DNA of 64,000 nucleotides from Castellaniella daejeonensis (GCF_039523555.1 NZ_BAAAFN010000006.1:372001-436000), one strand, 5' to 3'. Counted from the stretch's first letter, positions 33,618 through 43,132 are shown. Translations and numbers: made by a program. The notes: a model not told the origin generated them from the letters alone.

Positions 33618-34493
33618 ATGAAATCCGCACAGAAGAAATCCGCGCTGAAACCCTGGCTGCTCGCCGCAGCCGCCGCCTGCACGCTGGGCCAGGCCGCCAC
33701 CGTGCAGGCGGCCGACCTGGCCGCCATCCGCGAGAGCGGCACGCTGCGCGTGGCCATCGCCAATGAAATCCCTTATGGCTACATGGACCTGAACGGAGAG
33801 GCCAAGGGCGTCGGGCCCGACGTGGCCAAGCACATCGCCAAGGCGCTGGGCATCGGCAAGATCGAATGGACCACCACGGCGTTCGGCTCCCTGATCCCGG
33901 GCCTGCAGGCCGACCGCTACGACATGGTGGCCGCCGAAATGGCCATCCTGCCGCAGCGCTGCGAGCAGGTGTTCTATTCCGAACCCAACAGCTCCTATGG
34001 CGAAGGCCTGCTGGTGGCCAAGGGCAATCCGAAGGGCATCCATGACTACGAAAGCTTCGCCGCCTCGGATCACAAGGTCGCGGTCATGGCAGGCGCCGAC
34101 CAGCTGGAAATCCTGCAGGCGCTGAAGGTGCCCGCCAGCCGGATCGTCACCATCGCGAACAACGCCGACGCGATCTCCACGGTGACCACCGGACGCGCGG
34201 ACGGCTACGCGGCCACCAGCCTGACCGTCAGCCAGCTGGCCGCCAAGAGCAAGGGCAAGACCGAGGCCGCCCATGACTTCAAGGACCCGATGGTCGACGG
34301 ACAACCGGTGCGCAGCTGGGGCGGCTTCGCCTTCTCCAAGGACTCCGGTTCGCTGCGCGACGCCGTGAACCAGGAACTGGCGAAATTCAAGAAGACCGAC
34401 GACTGGAAGAAGATCATGAGCGACTATGGCTTTTCCGCCGAGGACGCCTCGCAGTCCTTCGAGCGCACCACCGCGCAGCTTTGCGCCGGCTAA
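33618..34493 (+). CDS. ehuB: ectoine/hydroxyectoine ABC transporter, substrate-binding protein
   Basis: A 291-residue periplasmic solute-binding protein (family 3) with a cleavable signal ending near VQAAD. The mature part opens LRVAIANEIPYGYMDLNGEA, a hallmark of EhuB, and continues with TTAFGSLIPGLQADRYDMVA and ILPQRCEQVFYSEP. The aromatic and acidic residues expected to hold the cyclic compatible solute are in place. AGGAGG precedes ATG 33618. It starts an operon of two permeases and an ATPase. The assignment rests on similarity plus the convergent ectoine synthesis cluster; a general amino acid binder is the alternative. Confidence 0.85.
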   Translation: MKSAQKKSALKPWLLAAAAACTLGQAATVQAADLAAIRESGTLRVAIANEIPYGYMDLNGEAKGVGPDVAKHIAKALGIGKIEWTTTAFGSLIPGLQADRYDMVAAEMAILPQRCEQVFYSEPNSSYGEGLLVAKGNPKGIHDYESFAASDHKVAVMAGADQLEILQALKVPASRIVTIANNADAISTVTTGRADGYAATSLTVSQLAAKSKGKTEAAHDFKDPMVDGQPVRSWGGFAFSKDSGSLRDAVNQELAKFKKTDDWKKIMSDYGFSAEDASQSFERTTAQLCAG

Positions 34494-34511
34494 GGTCCGC
34501 CCGCGCCGAGC

Positions 34512-35183
34512 ATGGACTGGCTGTCCTACCTGAACCCCCTGATGCAGGGCGCCTGGGTCACGATCCGGCTGGCCCTGTATTCCACCCTGCTGGGGGGAAT
34601 GTTTTCCTTCCTGTTCGGCATCGGACGCCTGTCCGGGTCCGCGCCCTGCCGCTGGGCCTCGATCGCCATGATCGAGATCTTCCGCGGAACCTCGCTGCTG
34701 GTGCAGCTGTTCTGGCTGTTCTTCGCCCTGCCGGTGCTGGGGCAGGCCCTGGGCCTGGACCTGCGCCTGCCGCCGGTGGTGGCGGGCACGCTGGCCCTGA
34801 GCCTGAACATCGGCGCATACGGGGCCGAGGTCGTGCGCGGCGCGCTGCAGGCCGTGCCGCACAGCCAGCACGAGGCCGCCAAGGCGCTGGATTTCACGCC
34901 GCGCCAGATCCTGTGGCGCATCTCCATTCCGCAGGCCGTCCCGGAAATGATGCCCAGCTTCAGCAACCTGGCGATACAGAACCTGAAGGACACCGCCCTG
35001 GTGTCGCTGATCGGGCTGGGCGACCTGGCCTTCCAGGCCGAACGCGTGCGCAATTTCACCCAGGACAGCGTCGGTGTCTACACCCTGCTGCTGCTCATGT
35101 ATTTCGGCATGGCACTGGTGCTGGCCGGCCTGCTGCGTCTCATGGAAACCCGCGTCGGGCGCTGGCGCGCCAGAGGAATCTGA
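34512..35183 (+). CDS. ehuC: ectoine/hydroxyectoine ABC transporter, permease
   Basis: A 223-residue inner-membrane permease of the His/Glu/Gln/Arg type with about five helices. The EAA loop is QHEAAKALDFTPRQILWRIS followed by IPQAVPEMMPSF, which contacts the ATPase. It pairs with EhuD in a heteromeric channel. It starts 18 bases after ehuB and its stop codon is directly followed by the ehuD start. Confidence 0.85.
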   Translation: MDWLSYLNPLMQGAWVTIRLALYSTLLGGMFSFLFGIGRLSGSAPCRWASIAMIEIFRGTSLLVQLFWLFFALPVLGQALGLDLRLPPVVAGTLALSLNIGAYGAEVVRGALQAVPHSQHEAAKALDFTPRQILWRISIPQAVPEMMPSFSNLAIQNLKDTALVSLIGLGDLAFQAERVRNFTQDSVGVYTLLLLMYFGMALVLAGLLRLMETRVGRWRARGI

Positions 35184-35876
35184 ATGCTGTTCGGCATCGA
35201 ATGGAACACCGCCAACGACTGGGTGTTCGCCTGGTCGATCCTGCCCATCCTGCTGCGCGGCCTGATCGTCACGATCGAGGCCACGCTGCTGGGTTTCGTG
35301 GTCGGCGCCGCGCTGGGCCTGGTGCTGGCGGCCCTGAAAAGCGTGCGCTTCCGGCTGATCTCCTGGCCCGCCCGCGTGTTCACGGAATTCCTGCGCGACA
35401 CCCCGTTGCTGGTGCAGCTGTTCTTCCTGTACTACGTGCTGCCGGAATACGGGCTGGTGCTGCCCGCCTTCCTGACCGGCGCACTGGCGCTGGGTGTGCA
35501 GTACAGCGCCTACATGTCCGAGGTCTACCGCGCCGGCCTGGAATCGATCACCCGGGGACAGGTCGAGGCCGCGCGCGCGCTGGACATTTCCCCGCTGCGC
35601 ATCTTCACGGTCGTCATCCTGCCGCAGGCGATTCCCCGCATCATCCCGGCGCTGGGCAACTACCTGGTTTCCATCATGAAGGACGTGCCCGTGCTGTCGG
35701 TGGTGTCCATCCTGGAACTGCTCAACGTCGCGCGCATCATTGGCGACCGCAGCTTCAACTACATGGTGCCGCTGACGCTGGTGGGCGTGCTCTACCTGAT
35801 CCTGACCCTGGTCGCCTCGGCCGGCGTGCGCTACCTGGACGAACACCTGCCCAAGCGCGGCATTCCGCTGCATTGA
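35184..35876 (+). CDS. ehuD: ectoine/hydroxyectoine ABC transporter, permease
   Basis: A 230-residue second permease with a hydrophobic start and the EAA loop QVEAARALDISPLRIFTVVI followed by LPQAIPRIIPALGN. It is about the same size and topology as EhuC. ATG 35184 immediately follows the ehuC stop, so translation is coupled. In characterised clusters the genes are ordered ehuABCD; here the ATPase is last. Confidence 0.85.
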   Translation: MLFGIEWNTANDWVFAWSILPILLRGLIVTIEATLLGFVVGAALGLVLAALKSVRFRLISWPARVFTEFLRDTPLLVQLFFLYYVLPEYGLVLPAFLTGALALGVQYSAYMSEVYRAGLESITRGQVEAARALDISPLRIFTVVILPQAIPRIIPALGNYLVSIMKDVPVLSVVSILELLNVARIIGDRSFNYMVPLTLVGVLYLILTLVASAGVRYLDEHLPKRGIPLH

Positions 35877-35883
35877 ACCCACG

Positions 35884-36696
<813 letters not shown>

Positions 36697-36707
36697 GCCG
36701 GAAGCGA

Positions 36708-36736
36708 ACCGGGCGCGGGACTGCCCCGCGCCCGGT
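36708..36736. terminator. hairpin between convergent ehuA and ectD
   Basis: accgggcgcggg (36708-36719) and cccgcgcccggt (36725-36736) form a perfect twelve-pair GC-rich stem with a five-base loop. No T tract follows on either strand, so it may work as a transcription barrier or RNA-end stabiliser for both operons. Confidence 0.6.
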
Positions 36737-36750
36737 GGATCATGCGCAGG

Positions 36751-37653
36751 CTAGGCAGCCACCCGCAGCGGCGACAGCGGCTCGGCCGACTGCCGCGCCG
36801 CGATATGCTCGGGGCGCGGCTTCATGCCGTGAAACGGCGCCACCAGGCGGTTTTCCACGCTGTTGTAGACCATGAAGACATTGCTGCGCGGCCAGGGCGA
36901 GAGGTTTCCGGCCGAACCATGCAGCGTGTTGCAATCGAAGAACACCACCGAGCCGGCCGGCGCGATCACGGCCTCGAGGCCGCCCTGCTCCGCCAGCAGG
37001 CGCAGGCTGACCGGATCCGGCACCCCGACTTCCTGGCGGCGCAGCGAGGCGCGGTAGTGATCTTCCGGCGTTTCCCCGATGCAGGACACGAACTGCCGGT
37101 GCGAACCCGGGATCAGCATCAACGGCCCGTTGAACGCCGTGTTGTCCGTCAGCAGCACCGAGCAGCTCAGCGCCCGCATCGCCGGCATGCCGTCTTCCAC
37201 ATGCCAGGTCTCGAAATCGGAATGCCAGTAGAACTCCTTGCCGTCGAGCGCGGGCTTCATGTTCACCCGCGACTGATGGATGTAGACCTCCGATCCCAGG
37301 ATCTGGCGCGCCACGTCCAGCAGCCGGGGATCACGCGGCAGGTCGGCCAGACGCCGGCCCAGCTCATGCACGCGGAAGATCGAACGCAATGCCGTACCGC
37401 CTGGTTCGCGGATCACTTCCTCGCCCTCGCGCACCGCCGGGTCGTGCTCCAGCGCCTGGGCCTCTTCTCGCAACGCCTGGATTTCCCCGGCATCGAACAT
37501 GCCGGGCAACACCAGGAAACCGTTGCGTTCATAGGACCGCAACTGCGCTTCATCCAGGGCGTCGGCGTAGCGGCCGCCGCCATACACCACGGGATCGCCG
37601 CGCGCGATCAGCGCGGCATCCCGTCCTGTGCGTGATACGTAAAAATCCTTCAT
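36751..37653 (-). CDS. ectD: ectoine hydroxylase
   Basis: EctD turns ectoine into 5-hydroxyectoine using Fe(II), 2-oxoglutarate and oxygen. The 300-residue protein has the family signature FYWHSDFETWHVEDGMP with the His-x-Asp iron pair, and NTLHGSAGNLSPWPRSN with the distal His and the Arg for 2-oxoglutarate. Length equals known EctD proteins. ATG 37653 was preferred because GGGAGA stands nine bases before it; an ATG at 37671 precedes that ribosome site. It is the last gene of the ectRABCD unit. Confidence 0.96.
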   Translation of the reverse strand: MKDFYVSRTGRDAALIARGDPVVYGGGRYADALDEAQLRSYERNGFLVLPGMFDAGEIQALREEAQALEHDPAVREGEEVIREPGGTALRSIFRVHELGRRLADLPRDPRLLDVARQILGSEVYIHQSRVNMKPALDGKEFYWHSDFETWHVEDGMPAMRALSCSVLLTDNTAFNGPLMLIPGSHRQFVSCIGETPEDHYRASLRRQEVGVPDPVSLRLLAEQGGLEAVIAPAGSVVFFDCNTLHGSAGNLSPWPRSNVFMVYNSVENRLVAPFHGMKPRPEHIAARQSAEPLSPLRVAA

Positions 37654-37758
37654 GTCGTCATCGTCTCCCATCAAATGCCCCGGCTTCGGCCGGGGCCGCT
37701 CCACCGGCCATCGGGCCGGCGAAAGCATGCGGGCAATCCCGCAGGCGCGCTGGCGCGA

Positions 37759-38160
37759 TCAGGCGCCGGCGGCGTCCGCCACCAGCGGATAGACGCCCGA
37801 CGCATCATGCACCTCGCGCCCCGTCAGCGGCGGATTGAACACGCAGATCACCCTCAACGGCCGCTCGCCGCCGCGCAGCCAGTGCTCGTCGTGCTGGTCC
37901 AGCGCATAGACCACCCCGGGGCCCAGGGCGTATTTCCGCCCATCGGCGATGGTCTCGATCTCGCCGTCGCCCTCGATGCACCAGACGGCTTCCAGGTGGT
38001 TGCGATAGTGGATGTGCGTTTCGGTCCCGGGAAGGATCACGGTCTCGTGAAACGAGAACCCCATGCCATCGGACGCCAGCAGCACCCGGCGACTGGTCCA
38101 GTTGTCCGTGACGATTTCCTGGTCCGTCCCGATGACATCCTTGACGTTGCGCACGATCAT
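37759..38160 (-). CDS. ectC: L-ectoine synthase
   Basis: A 133-residue cupin that closes N-gamma-acetyl-diaminobutyrate to ectoine. It begins MIVRNVKDVIGTD, typical for EctC, and has VILPGTETHIHYRNHLEAVW, GDGEIETIADG and LDQHDEHWLRGGE, which hold the metal and substrate ligands (Glu, Tyr, His). Its ATG overlaps the ectB stop by four bases. Confidence 0.97.
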   Translation of the reverse strand: MIVRNVKDVIGTDQEIVTDNWTSRRVLLASDGMGFSFHETVILPGTETHIHYRNHLEAVWCIEGDGEIETIADGRKYALGPGVVYALDQHDEHWLRGGERPLRVICVFNPPLTGREVHDASGVYPLVADAAGA

Positions 38161-39464
38161 CGTCCGCCTCCCGCAACCTTCAGGGGCCTGGAGCGGCGCC
38201 CCTCGCCTGCCAGGACTTCGCCCACGCTGCGCTCGACGATTTCCAGTCCCTGCTGCAGTTGCTCGCGCGGAATCGTCAGGGCCGGCAGGACCTTGAGCAC
38301 CTCGTCTTGCGCGCCGGAAGTCTCGATCACCACGCCCAGCTCAAAGGCCCGCCGCGCGATCCGGCCGGCCAGGCCGTCGCCCACAGGCGTCACCAGCCCC
38401 TGGATCAGCCCGCGGCCGCGCACTCCCAGGCCCGCGTCCCTGCAGCTGTGCGCCAGGTTTTCCAGCCAGTCGCGCACCAGGCGTTCCTTGGCCTCGACTT
38501 CCTCGCTGAGCGCGGCATCGGTCCAATAGGTCTCCAGCGCCTGGGCCGCCGTGACGAACGCCAGGTTGTTGCCGCGGAAGGTGCCGCTGTGCGCGCCCGG
38601 TTCCCAGACGTCCAGTTCGCGGCGCAGCAGCACCAGCGACATGGGCAGCCCGAAACCCGACAGGGATTTCGACAGCGTGACGATATCGGGCGAAATCCCC
38701 GCCGCCTCGAAACTGAAGAACCCGCCGGTGCGCCCGCAGCCGACCTGGATATCGTCCACGATCAGCAGCATGTCGTGACGCCGGCACAGGCGCTCCAGCT
38801 CGCGCAGCCAGCGCTGCGAAGCCACGTTCACCCCGCCTTCGCCCTGGACAGTCTCGACGATCACCGCCGCCGGCTGGTCCAGGCCGCTGCTCGGATCGTC
38901 CAGCATGCGCTCCAGGTAGGCCATGGTGTTCACATCCGGACCGAAATAGCCGTCGTAGGGCATGAAGCTGATGTTGCCCAGCGCCACGCCGGCCGCCTTG
39001 CGGAATTTCCGGTTGGCCGTGGCCGCCAGCGAACCGCCCGACACGCCGTGGAAGCCGTGGGTAAAGGAAATCACATTCTGCCGGCCCTTGACCTGGCGCG
39101 CGATCTTGAGCGCCGCCTCGACCGCGTTCGTCCCCGTGGGCCCCGTGAACTGCAGCACATAATCCATGCCGCGCGGTTCGAGCACCAGCCGCCCCAGCGT
39201 CTGCATGAAGTATTTCTTGGCACTGGTGGCCATGTCCAGGGCGTGCGTCACACCGTCGGATTCCAGGTAGGCCATCATGCGCTCGCGCAGGACCGGGTTG
39301 TTGTGCCCGTAGTTCAGGGTGCCCGCGCCGCTGAAGAAATCGATGTAGCAGCGGCCGTCTTCGTCGTAGAGTTCCGAGCCGCGCGCCTTGTTGAAAATGA
39401 CGGGAAACGACCGGACGTAGCCTCTGACTTCAGACTCCATCCGGTCAAAGATTTTCAAGTCCAT
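38157..39464 (-). CDS. ectB: diaminobutyrate-2-oxoglutarate aminotransferase
   Basis: EctB makes L-2,4-diaminobutyrate from aspartate semialdehyde and glutamate. The 435-residue class III PLP aminotransferase shows LQFTGPTGTNAVEAALKIAR, ISFTHGFHGVSGGSLAAT, VDDIQVGCGRTGGFFSFE and the PLP Lys in TLSKSLSGFGLP. AGGAGG before ATG 39464 fixes the start; the open frame continues upstream without a comparable site. It ends overlapping ectC. Confidence 0.97.
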   Translation of the reverse strand: MDLKIFDRMESEVRGYVRSFPVIFNKARGSELYDEDGRCYIDFFSGAGTLNYGHNNPVLRERMMAYLESDGVTHALDMATSAKKYFMQTLGRLVLEPRGMDYVLQFTGPTGTNAVEAALKIARQVKGRQNVISFTHGFHGVSGGSLAATANRKFRKAAGVALGNISFMPYDGYFGPDVNTMAYLERMLDDPSSGLDQPAAVIVETVQGEGGVNVASQRWLRELERLCRRHDMLLIVDDIQVGCGRTGGFFSFEAAGISPDIVTLSKSLSGFGLPMSLVLLRRELDVWEPGAHSGTFRGNNLAFVTAAQALETYWTDAALSEEVEAKERLVRDWLENLAHSCRDAGLGVRGRGLIQGLVTPVGDGLAGRIARRAFELGVVIETSGAQDEVLKVLPALTIPREQLQQGLEIVERSVGEVLAGEGRRSRPLKVAGGGR

Positions 39465-39484
39465 GGGTTCCTCCTTTTCTTCGT

Positions 39485-39985
39485 TCATGGGGTCCGGCCC
39501 GATGCATGGACCGGCGGGGTGAACGGGCCGATGCGCAGCAACGGCTCGGCCTCGTGTGCGTCCGGGCCGAACAGTGCGGCGCCGAACAGATCCGTTTCCT
39601 CCAGAGCGGCGCCCAGATGGGCCGCCAACCTGGAAAACAGCCTGCGCGAGGCCCTGTTGCCGGGCCCCACGGTGGTCTCGATCCAGCGGATCGGGCACGG
39701 AGTCCGGCGCGACAGCAGGCCCAGCAGCATGTCCAGGCCCAGCCCCCGGCCGCGTGCCCGGGGGTCCACCGCCACTTGCCAGACGAACAGCGTATCGTCG
39801 CGTCCGGGGGGGCGGTAACCCGACACCATGCCCAACAGGCCTTGTTCATCCTCGGCCAGAATGCAGGTGTCGGGGAAATGCTCCGTCAGGAGCAGATAGA
39901 GATAAACGGAATTCAGATCCAGCGGCGGACAGCGCGCCACCAGATCCCGCAGGGCCGGCCCGTCGGCGCGGGCCGGCAAGCGCAT
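39485..39985 (-). CDS. ectA: L-2,4-diaminobutyrate acetyltransferase
   Basis: A GNAT-fold enzyme (166 residues) that acetylates diaminobutyrate. CPPLDLNSVYLYLLLTEHF is the EctA-specific segment and VAVDPRARGRGLGLDMLLGL the acetyl-CoA loop; IETTVGPGNRASRRLF follows. ATG 39985 follows GGAAGG. An alternative TTG at 40021 would overlap the ectR stop and give a 178-residue form with translation coupling, so the start is uncertain. Confidence 0.94.
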   Translation of the reverse strand: MRLPARADGPALRDLVARCPPLDLNSVYLYLLLTEHFPDTCILAEDEQGLLGMVSGYRPPGRDDTLFVWQVAVDPRARGRGLGLDMLLGLLSRRTPCPIRWIETTVGPGNRASRRLFSRLAAHLGAALEETDLFGAALFGPDAHEAEPLLRIGPFTPPVHASGRTP

Positions 39986-40017
39986 GCGAACGCTGCCTTC
40001 CGGAGCCGGGCCCGCCG

Positions 40018-40554
40018 TCAAACCACCAGCCCGGATTCGGGCGCAACGCTACCCACGGGGACGTCCAGCATGGGGGACTGGGGGTCGGCTGCCGGAGCAA
40101 GCCCCGTACCGGACTCGATCAGCCCAACCACGCGTTCCAGCGACAGCGTGATCGTGGCCTGTTCCAGTTCGGGCAGCGCCTGCAGTGCCTCGGCCAGCTT
40201 CTGCTGCAGCGGCGAAGGCGTATCCCGTGCCAGATCGCGCCCTGCGTCGGTCGCGCTGACGAATACGATGCGGCGGTCCGCTCGGCCGCGCTCGCGCACG
40301 ATCAGCCCCTTGTCCTCCAGGCGGTCCAGAATGCCGACGACCGTGCTGGCGCTGACGTGGACTTCACGGCTGATGGCCGTGGCCGTCATCGGCCCCTTTT
40401 CGATCACGGTTCGCAGGCAGACCAGCTGGGGGCCCGTGATGTGGCTGCAGGCCGATAGCTGCCGGGAATGCAGGGCCACGGCCCGGGTGATGCGGCGCAA
40501 GGCCCGCAGGATCCGCAGGTCGTAGGCCTGCTGCGCATCCGTCTGGGTGTTCAT
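40018..40554 (-). CDS. ectR: MarR-family regulator of ectoine genes
   Basis: A 178-residue winged-helix protein of the MarR family: ITGPQLVCLRTVIEKGPMTA, ISREVHVSASTVVGILDRLE as recognition helix, and the wing ERGRADRRIVFVSAT. EctR-type regulators repress ectABC at low salinity in methylotrophs; the role here is inferred from position as first gene of the ect operon. The tail is longer than in typical MarR proteins. It starts 38 bases after a promoter with an inverted repeat, so self-regulation is plausible. Confidence 0.85.
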   Translation of the reverse strand: MNTQTDAQQAYDLRILRALRRITRAVALHSRQLSACSHITGPQLVCLRTVIEKGPMTATAISREVHVSASTVVGILDRLEDKGLIVRERGRADRRIVFVSATDAGRDLARDTPSPLQQKLAEALQALPELEQATITLSLERVVGLIESGTGLAPAADPQSPMLDVPVGSVAPESGLVV

Positions 40555-40579
40555 GGTCTTGGAAAATCCTCAAAAATTA

Positions 40580-40593
40580 ATTTCTATTGAAAT
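40580..40593. promoter_or_regulatory. candidate EctR operator
   Basis: The inverted repeat ATTTC-tatt-GAAAT overlaps the end of the -10 box and the presumed transcription start of the ect operon. MarR-type repressors often bind such spots. Binding is inferred. Confidence 0.45.
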
Positions 40594-40620
40594 GATAAGA
40601 CCATGAATCATCTGGGTCAA
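40592..40620 (-). promoter_or_regulatory. promoter of the ectRABCD operon
   Basis: On the minus strand TTGACC (40620-40615) and TATCAT (40597-40592) are 17 bases apart. The start of transcription would be near 40585, about 30 bases before ATG 40554. Confidence 0.8.
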
Positions 40621-40624
40621 GAAT

Positions 40625-40658
40625 AAAAAAAACCGCGCCTGGCCGAACCAGGAGCGGT
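40625..40658 (-). terminator. rho-independent terminator of nirK
   Basis: On the minus strand accgctcctgg and ccaggcgcggt form a stem around ttcgg, followed by eight T (40632-40625). It lies 36 bases after the nirK stop and also insulates the ect promoter. Confidence 0.88.
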
Positions 40659-40694
40659 CTTGCGCCACGAGGCCGGGCGCCGGAAGCAGGCCGG

Positions 40695-42101
40695 TCAGTG
40701 CCCCGAATGCGGGTCGATCGGCTCGTCGCTGTGGAAGATCGAGGCGTCCTCCTTGCCCTTCACGGTCAGGAAGCCGGCCAGGCCCTTTTCCATCCGCGAC
40801 AAGGCATGGTCCACCAGCATGTAGCGTCCCGGGTAGTCGGCCTTGAACTCCACCATCGTGGCCCCGCCCGGCGGCACCAGTGTGGTCTGCACATCGGTCA
40901 GCGGCTTGCTGGTGAGCGAGGCCTGGTCGTAGACGCGGTCGAAGACCTCGCCGATGAGGTGCAGGCTGGATGTCAGGTTGGGCCCGCCCACGCCGAAGAA
41001 GATCCGCACCGTATCCCCGACCTGGGCTTCCATGTTGTAGACCTTGGTCAATGCATCCATGGAGCCGTTGAACATCATGTGCTCCGGGTTCTCGGCCAGC
41101 AGTTTTTCCAGCGAGAACTCCTGCAGGCCGCTGCTGCCGTGCGCCTGCGCGGTGTAGAGCTCGCCCTGCATGACGTAGAACTCGCGATCCACCGCGGGCA
41201 GGCCGCCTTCGGGTTCGACCAGGATCATGCCGTACATGCCGTTGGTGATGTGTTGGGCCACCATCGGCGTGGCGCAGTGGTAGACGAACAGGCCGGGATG
41301 CAGCGCCTTGAAGGAAAAGGATTTGGTCTGCCCCGGCGGCACCTGCGTCACGGCAGCCCCGCCGCCCGGCCCGGTGACCGCATGGAAGTCCACGGAGTGG
41401 ATGTGCGTGCTGTCCTTGGCATTGGACACATTGACCGTGACCGTATCGCCCACCCGCACCCGGATGAACGGACCGGGCACCTTGTTGTTGAAGGTCCAGA
41501 AGCGGTAGGTGCTGTTGTCGCCCAGCCGGCCCTCGACTTCCGTGGTCAGCAGGTCCACCGTGATTTTCTGCGGCCCGCGCTTGCCCACCGGCGTCCCGAC
41601 GATGGACGGATCGTGCGCGATCTGGGGCGCCTGGACCTGGGCCTCCTTGGACGGCTCACCCACGATCAGCTTGCCCACCATCCCCGCGGCCTTGTGGCCC
41701 GGCAGAGTGCACAGGTACTCGAAAGTGCCGTTCTTGGAAGCACGGAAGACGATGGCCGTGGCCGCGTTCTTGCCCGAGATCTGGTCCGAATGCGCATGGA
41801 ACTCGGGCACCGCGATGTCGTGGGTGGCCCCATCGTCGTTGATGAGGTTGATCTGCACCACCGCCCCTTCGGGCACCTTCAGGTCGGGATTGACCGCATC
41901 GGCGATCGCGCCCCGCTCGCCGATGAACACCAGCTTGCCGCCCGAAATCGACGTGCGCAGCGTGAAGATGACATCCGGCTTGTAGGTGACCGACTGGCCG
42001 CTGCCGGCGGCGCCGTCATGCTCTGCCCAGGCCGCTCCGGCCAGCCCCAGGCCGGCCGCGCACAGCAGGAGGCCGCCCAGCAATCGTCCGAAAAAACTCA
42101 T
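40695..42101 (-). CDS. nirK: copper nitrite reductase with extra N-terminal cupredoxin domain
   Basis: NirK reduces nitrite to nitric oxide in the periplasm. The 468-residue precursor has a signal peptide (1-25, ending AAWAE) and three cupredoxin domains. The first (about 40-155) is an addition with a full type 1 copper set (His in THDI, then CTLPGHKAAGM). The catalytic part has HIHSVDFHA (type 1 and 2 His), VYHCATPMVAQHITNGM (type 1 Cys, His and Met) and SLHLIGEVFD (type 2 His; class II-like). ATG 42101 follows GGGGAAG; the frame extends upstream to a TTG without signal. Fusions of this kind are known from Hyphomicrobium. No other denitrification gene lies in the window. Confidence 0.94.
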   Translation of the reverse strand: MSFFGRLLGGLLLCAAGLGLAGAAWAEHDGAAGSGQSVTYKPDVIFTLRTSISGGKLVFIGERGAIADAVNPDLKVPEGAVVQINLINDDGATHDIAVPEFHAHSDQISGKNAATAIVFRASKNGTFEYLCTLPGHKAAGMVGKLIVGEPSKEAQVQAPQIAHDPSIVGTPVGKRGPQKITVDLLTTEVEGRLGDNSTYRFWTFNNKVPGPFIRVRVGDTVTVNVSNAKDSTHIHSVDFHAVTGPGGGAAVTQVPPGQTKSFSFKALHPGLFVYHCATPMVAQHITNGMYGMILVEPEGGLPAVDREFYVMQGELYTAQAHGSSGLQEFSLEKLLAENPEHMMFNGSMDALTKVYNMEAQVGDTVRIFFGVGGPNLTSSLHLIGEVFDRVYDQASLTSKPLTDVQTTLVPPGGATMVEFKADYPGRYMLVDHALSRMEKGLAGFLTVKGKEDASIFHSDEPIDPHSGH

Positions 42102-42143
42102 GACTTCCCCTGTTTGTTTGACGACGAAATTATCCCTGCTTCG

Positions 42144-42172
42144 ATAATGTAGGTTGCGACTTTCAATGTCAA
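42144..42172 (-). promoter_or_regulatory. promoter of nirK
   Basis: On the minus strand TTGACA (42172-42167) and CATTAT (42149-42144) are 17 bases apart, 43 bases before ATG 42101. No complete FNR/NNR box (TTGAT-N4-ATCAA) was found around it, so nitrite or NO control must come from another site or regulator. Confidence 0.65.
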
Positions 42173-42297
42173 CTTGCGATCTGGATACAATTTCGCGCGC
42201 AGAGGGGAATCGGCGCAAAAAACCGACAAATCTCAATTTTCACGGCCAAATGCCAGTAAAAGGATAGTGCAGGCACCAAATGTCCTGACAAAGAACT

Positions 42298-42345
42298 TAT
42301 AATCCCTCACGAGATCAGGGGCCTTTCCCTGAAGCTCCTTTTTTT
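42298..42345 (+). promoter_or_regulatory. -10 box and leader hairpin of fnr
   Basis: TATAAT (42298-42303) lacks a good -35, which suggests activator dependence. Between it and the coding region tcaggg/ccctga (42315-42320 with 42327-42332) is followed by a T-rich run (42339-42345), resembling a weak terminator in the leader. Confidence 0.5.
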
Positions 42346-43132
42346 GGCAGGTCCTATTTTGCTGGCTGATCCTCCTTCCTCCGGGCCGATCCGCAGGATC
42401 AACGCGCCCAGGCGCATTGCTGTGGCGCCCGAGTCGACGCGATGCTCCACCTGCATGCTGAACGCCATCTGCCTGCCGCTGGGCATGACGCGCCAGGACG
42501 TGGTCAAGATGGACGAGCTGATCAAGGAACGCTTCCGCCTTCCCAAGGGGGGCACGCTGTATCGCCAGGGCGATGCGGCCGATGCCGTCTATGGCCTGCG
42601 GTCCGGATCGCTCAAGACCCAGATCGAGGATGCGAACGGCCAGGTCCAGATCACGGGCTTCCTGCTGCCCGGCGAAGTCCTGGGCCTGGACGGCCTGATG
42701 AGCGAACAGCAGGTCTCCCACGCCATTGCCCTGGAAGACTCCGAAGTCTGCATCATCCGGCTGGACGAAATGGACCAGCTGGCGCCCCAGCTGCCTTCGC
42801 TGCAGCGCCAGCTGCGCCGCCTGATGAGCAAGGAAATCGGCCGTTCGCACCAGCTGCTGCTGGCCCTGGGCAGCCTGCGCTCGGAACAGCGGCTGGCGGC
42901 CTTCCTGCTGAACCTGTCCCAACGGCTTCAGGTACTGGGCTATTCGCCCTATGAATTCATCCTGCGCATGAGCCGCGAGGAAATCGGCAATTTCCTGGGA
43001 CTGACCCTGGAAACCGTCAGCCGCCTGTTTTCGCGCTTTGCGCGCGAAGGCCTGATCCGGGTCCAGCAGCGCGAAGTCCATATCCTGGACATGGCCGCCC
43101 TGCAGGCGCTGTCGGGCACGGACTGCAGCTAG
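42344..43132 (+). CDS. fnr: oxygen-sensing FNR-type transcription regulator
   Basis: A Crp-Fnr regulator of about 262 residues. RCSTCMLNAIC near the N-terminus and the Cys in DSEVCIIRLDE supply four cysteines for an oxygen-labile 4Fe-4S cluster. The helix-turn-helix MSREEIGNFLGLTLETVSRLFSRF contains the E-x-x-S-R code for TTGAT-N4-ATCAA sites. Such sites precede ccoN and the ccoI-like gene. There is no ATG before the first Cys; TTG 42344, TTG 42359 and GTG 42420 are possible starts, so the N-terminus is uncertain. It converges on the cco cluster. Confidence 0.93.
   Translation: MAGPILLADPPSSGPIRRINAPRRIAVAPESTRCSTCMLNAICLPLGMTRQDVVKMDELIKERFRLPKGGTLYRQGDAADAVYGLRSGSLKTQIEDANGQVQITGFLLPGEVLGLDGLMSEQQVSHAIALEDSEVCIIRLDEMDQLAPQLPSLQRQLRRLMSKEIGRSHQLLLALGSLRSEQRLAAFLLNLSQRLQVLGYSPYEFILRMSREEIGNFLGLTLETVSRLFSRFAREGLIRVQQREVHILDMAALQALSGTDCS

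Noticed and set aside
42140..42200. FNR/NNR site before nirK (TTGACATTGAAAG, TTGCGACTTTCAA)
   Set aside because: Neither has two half sites at the required spacing; TTGACA is better explained as a -35 box.
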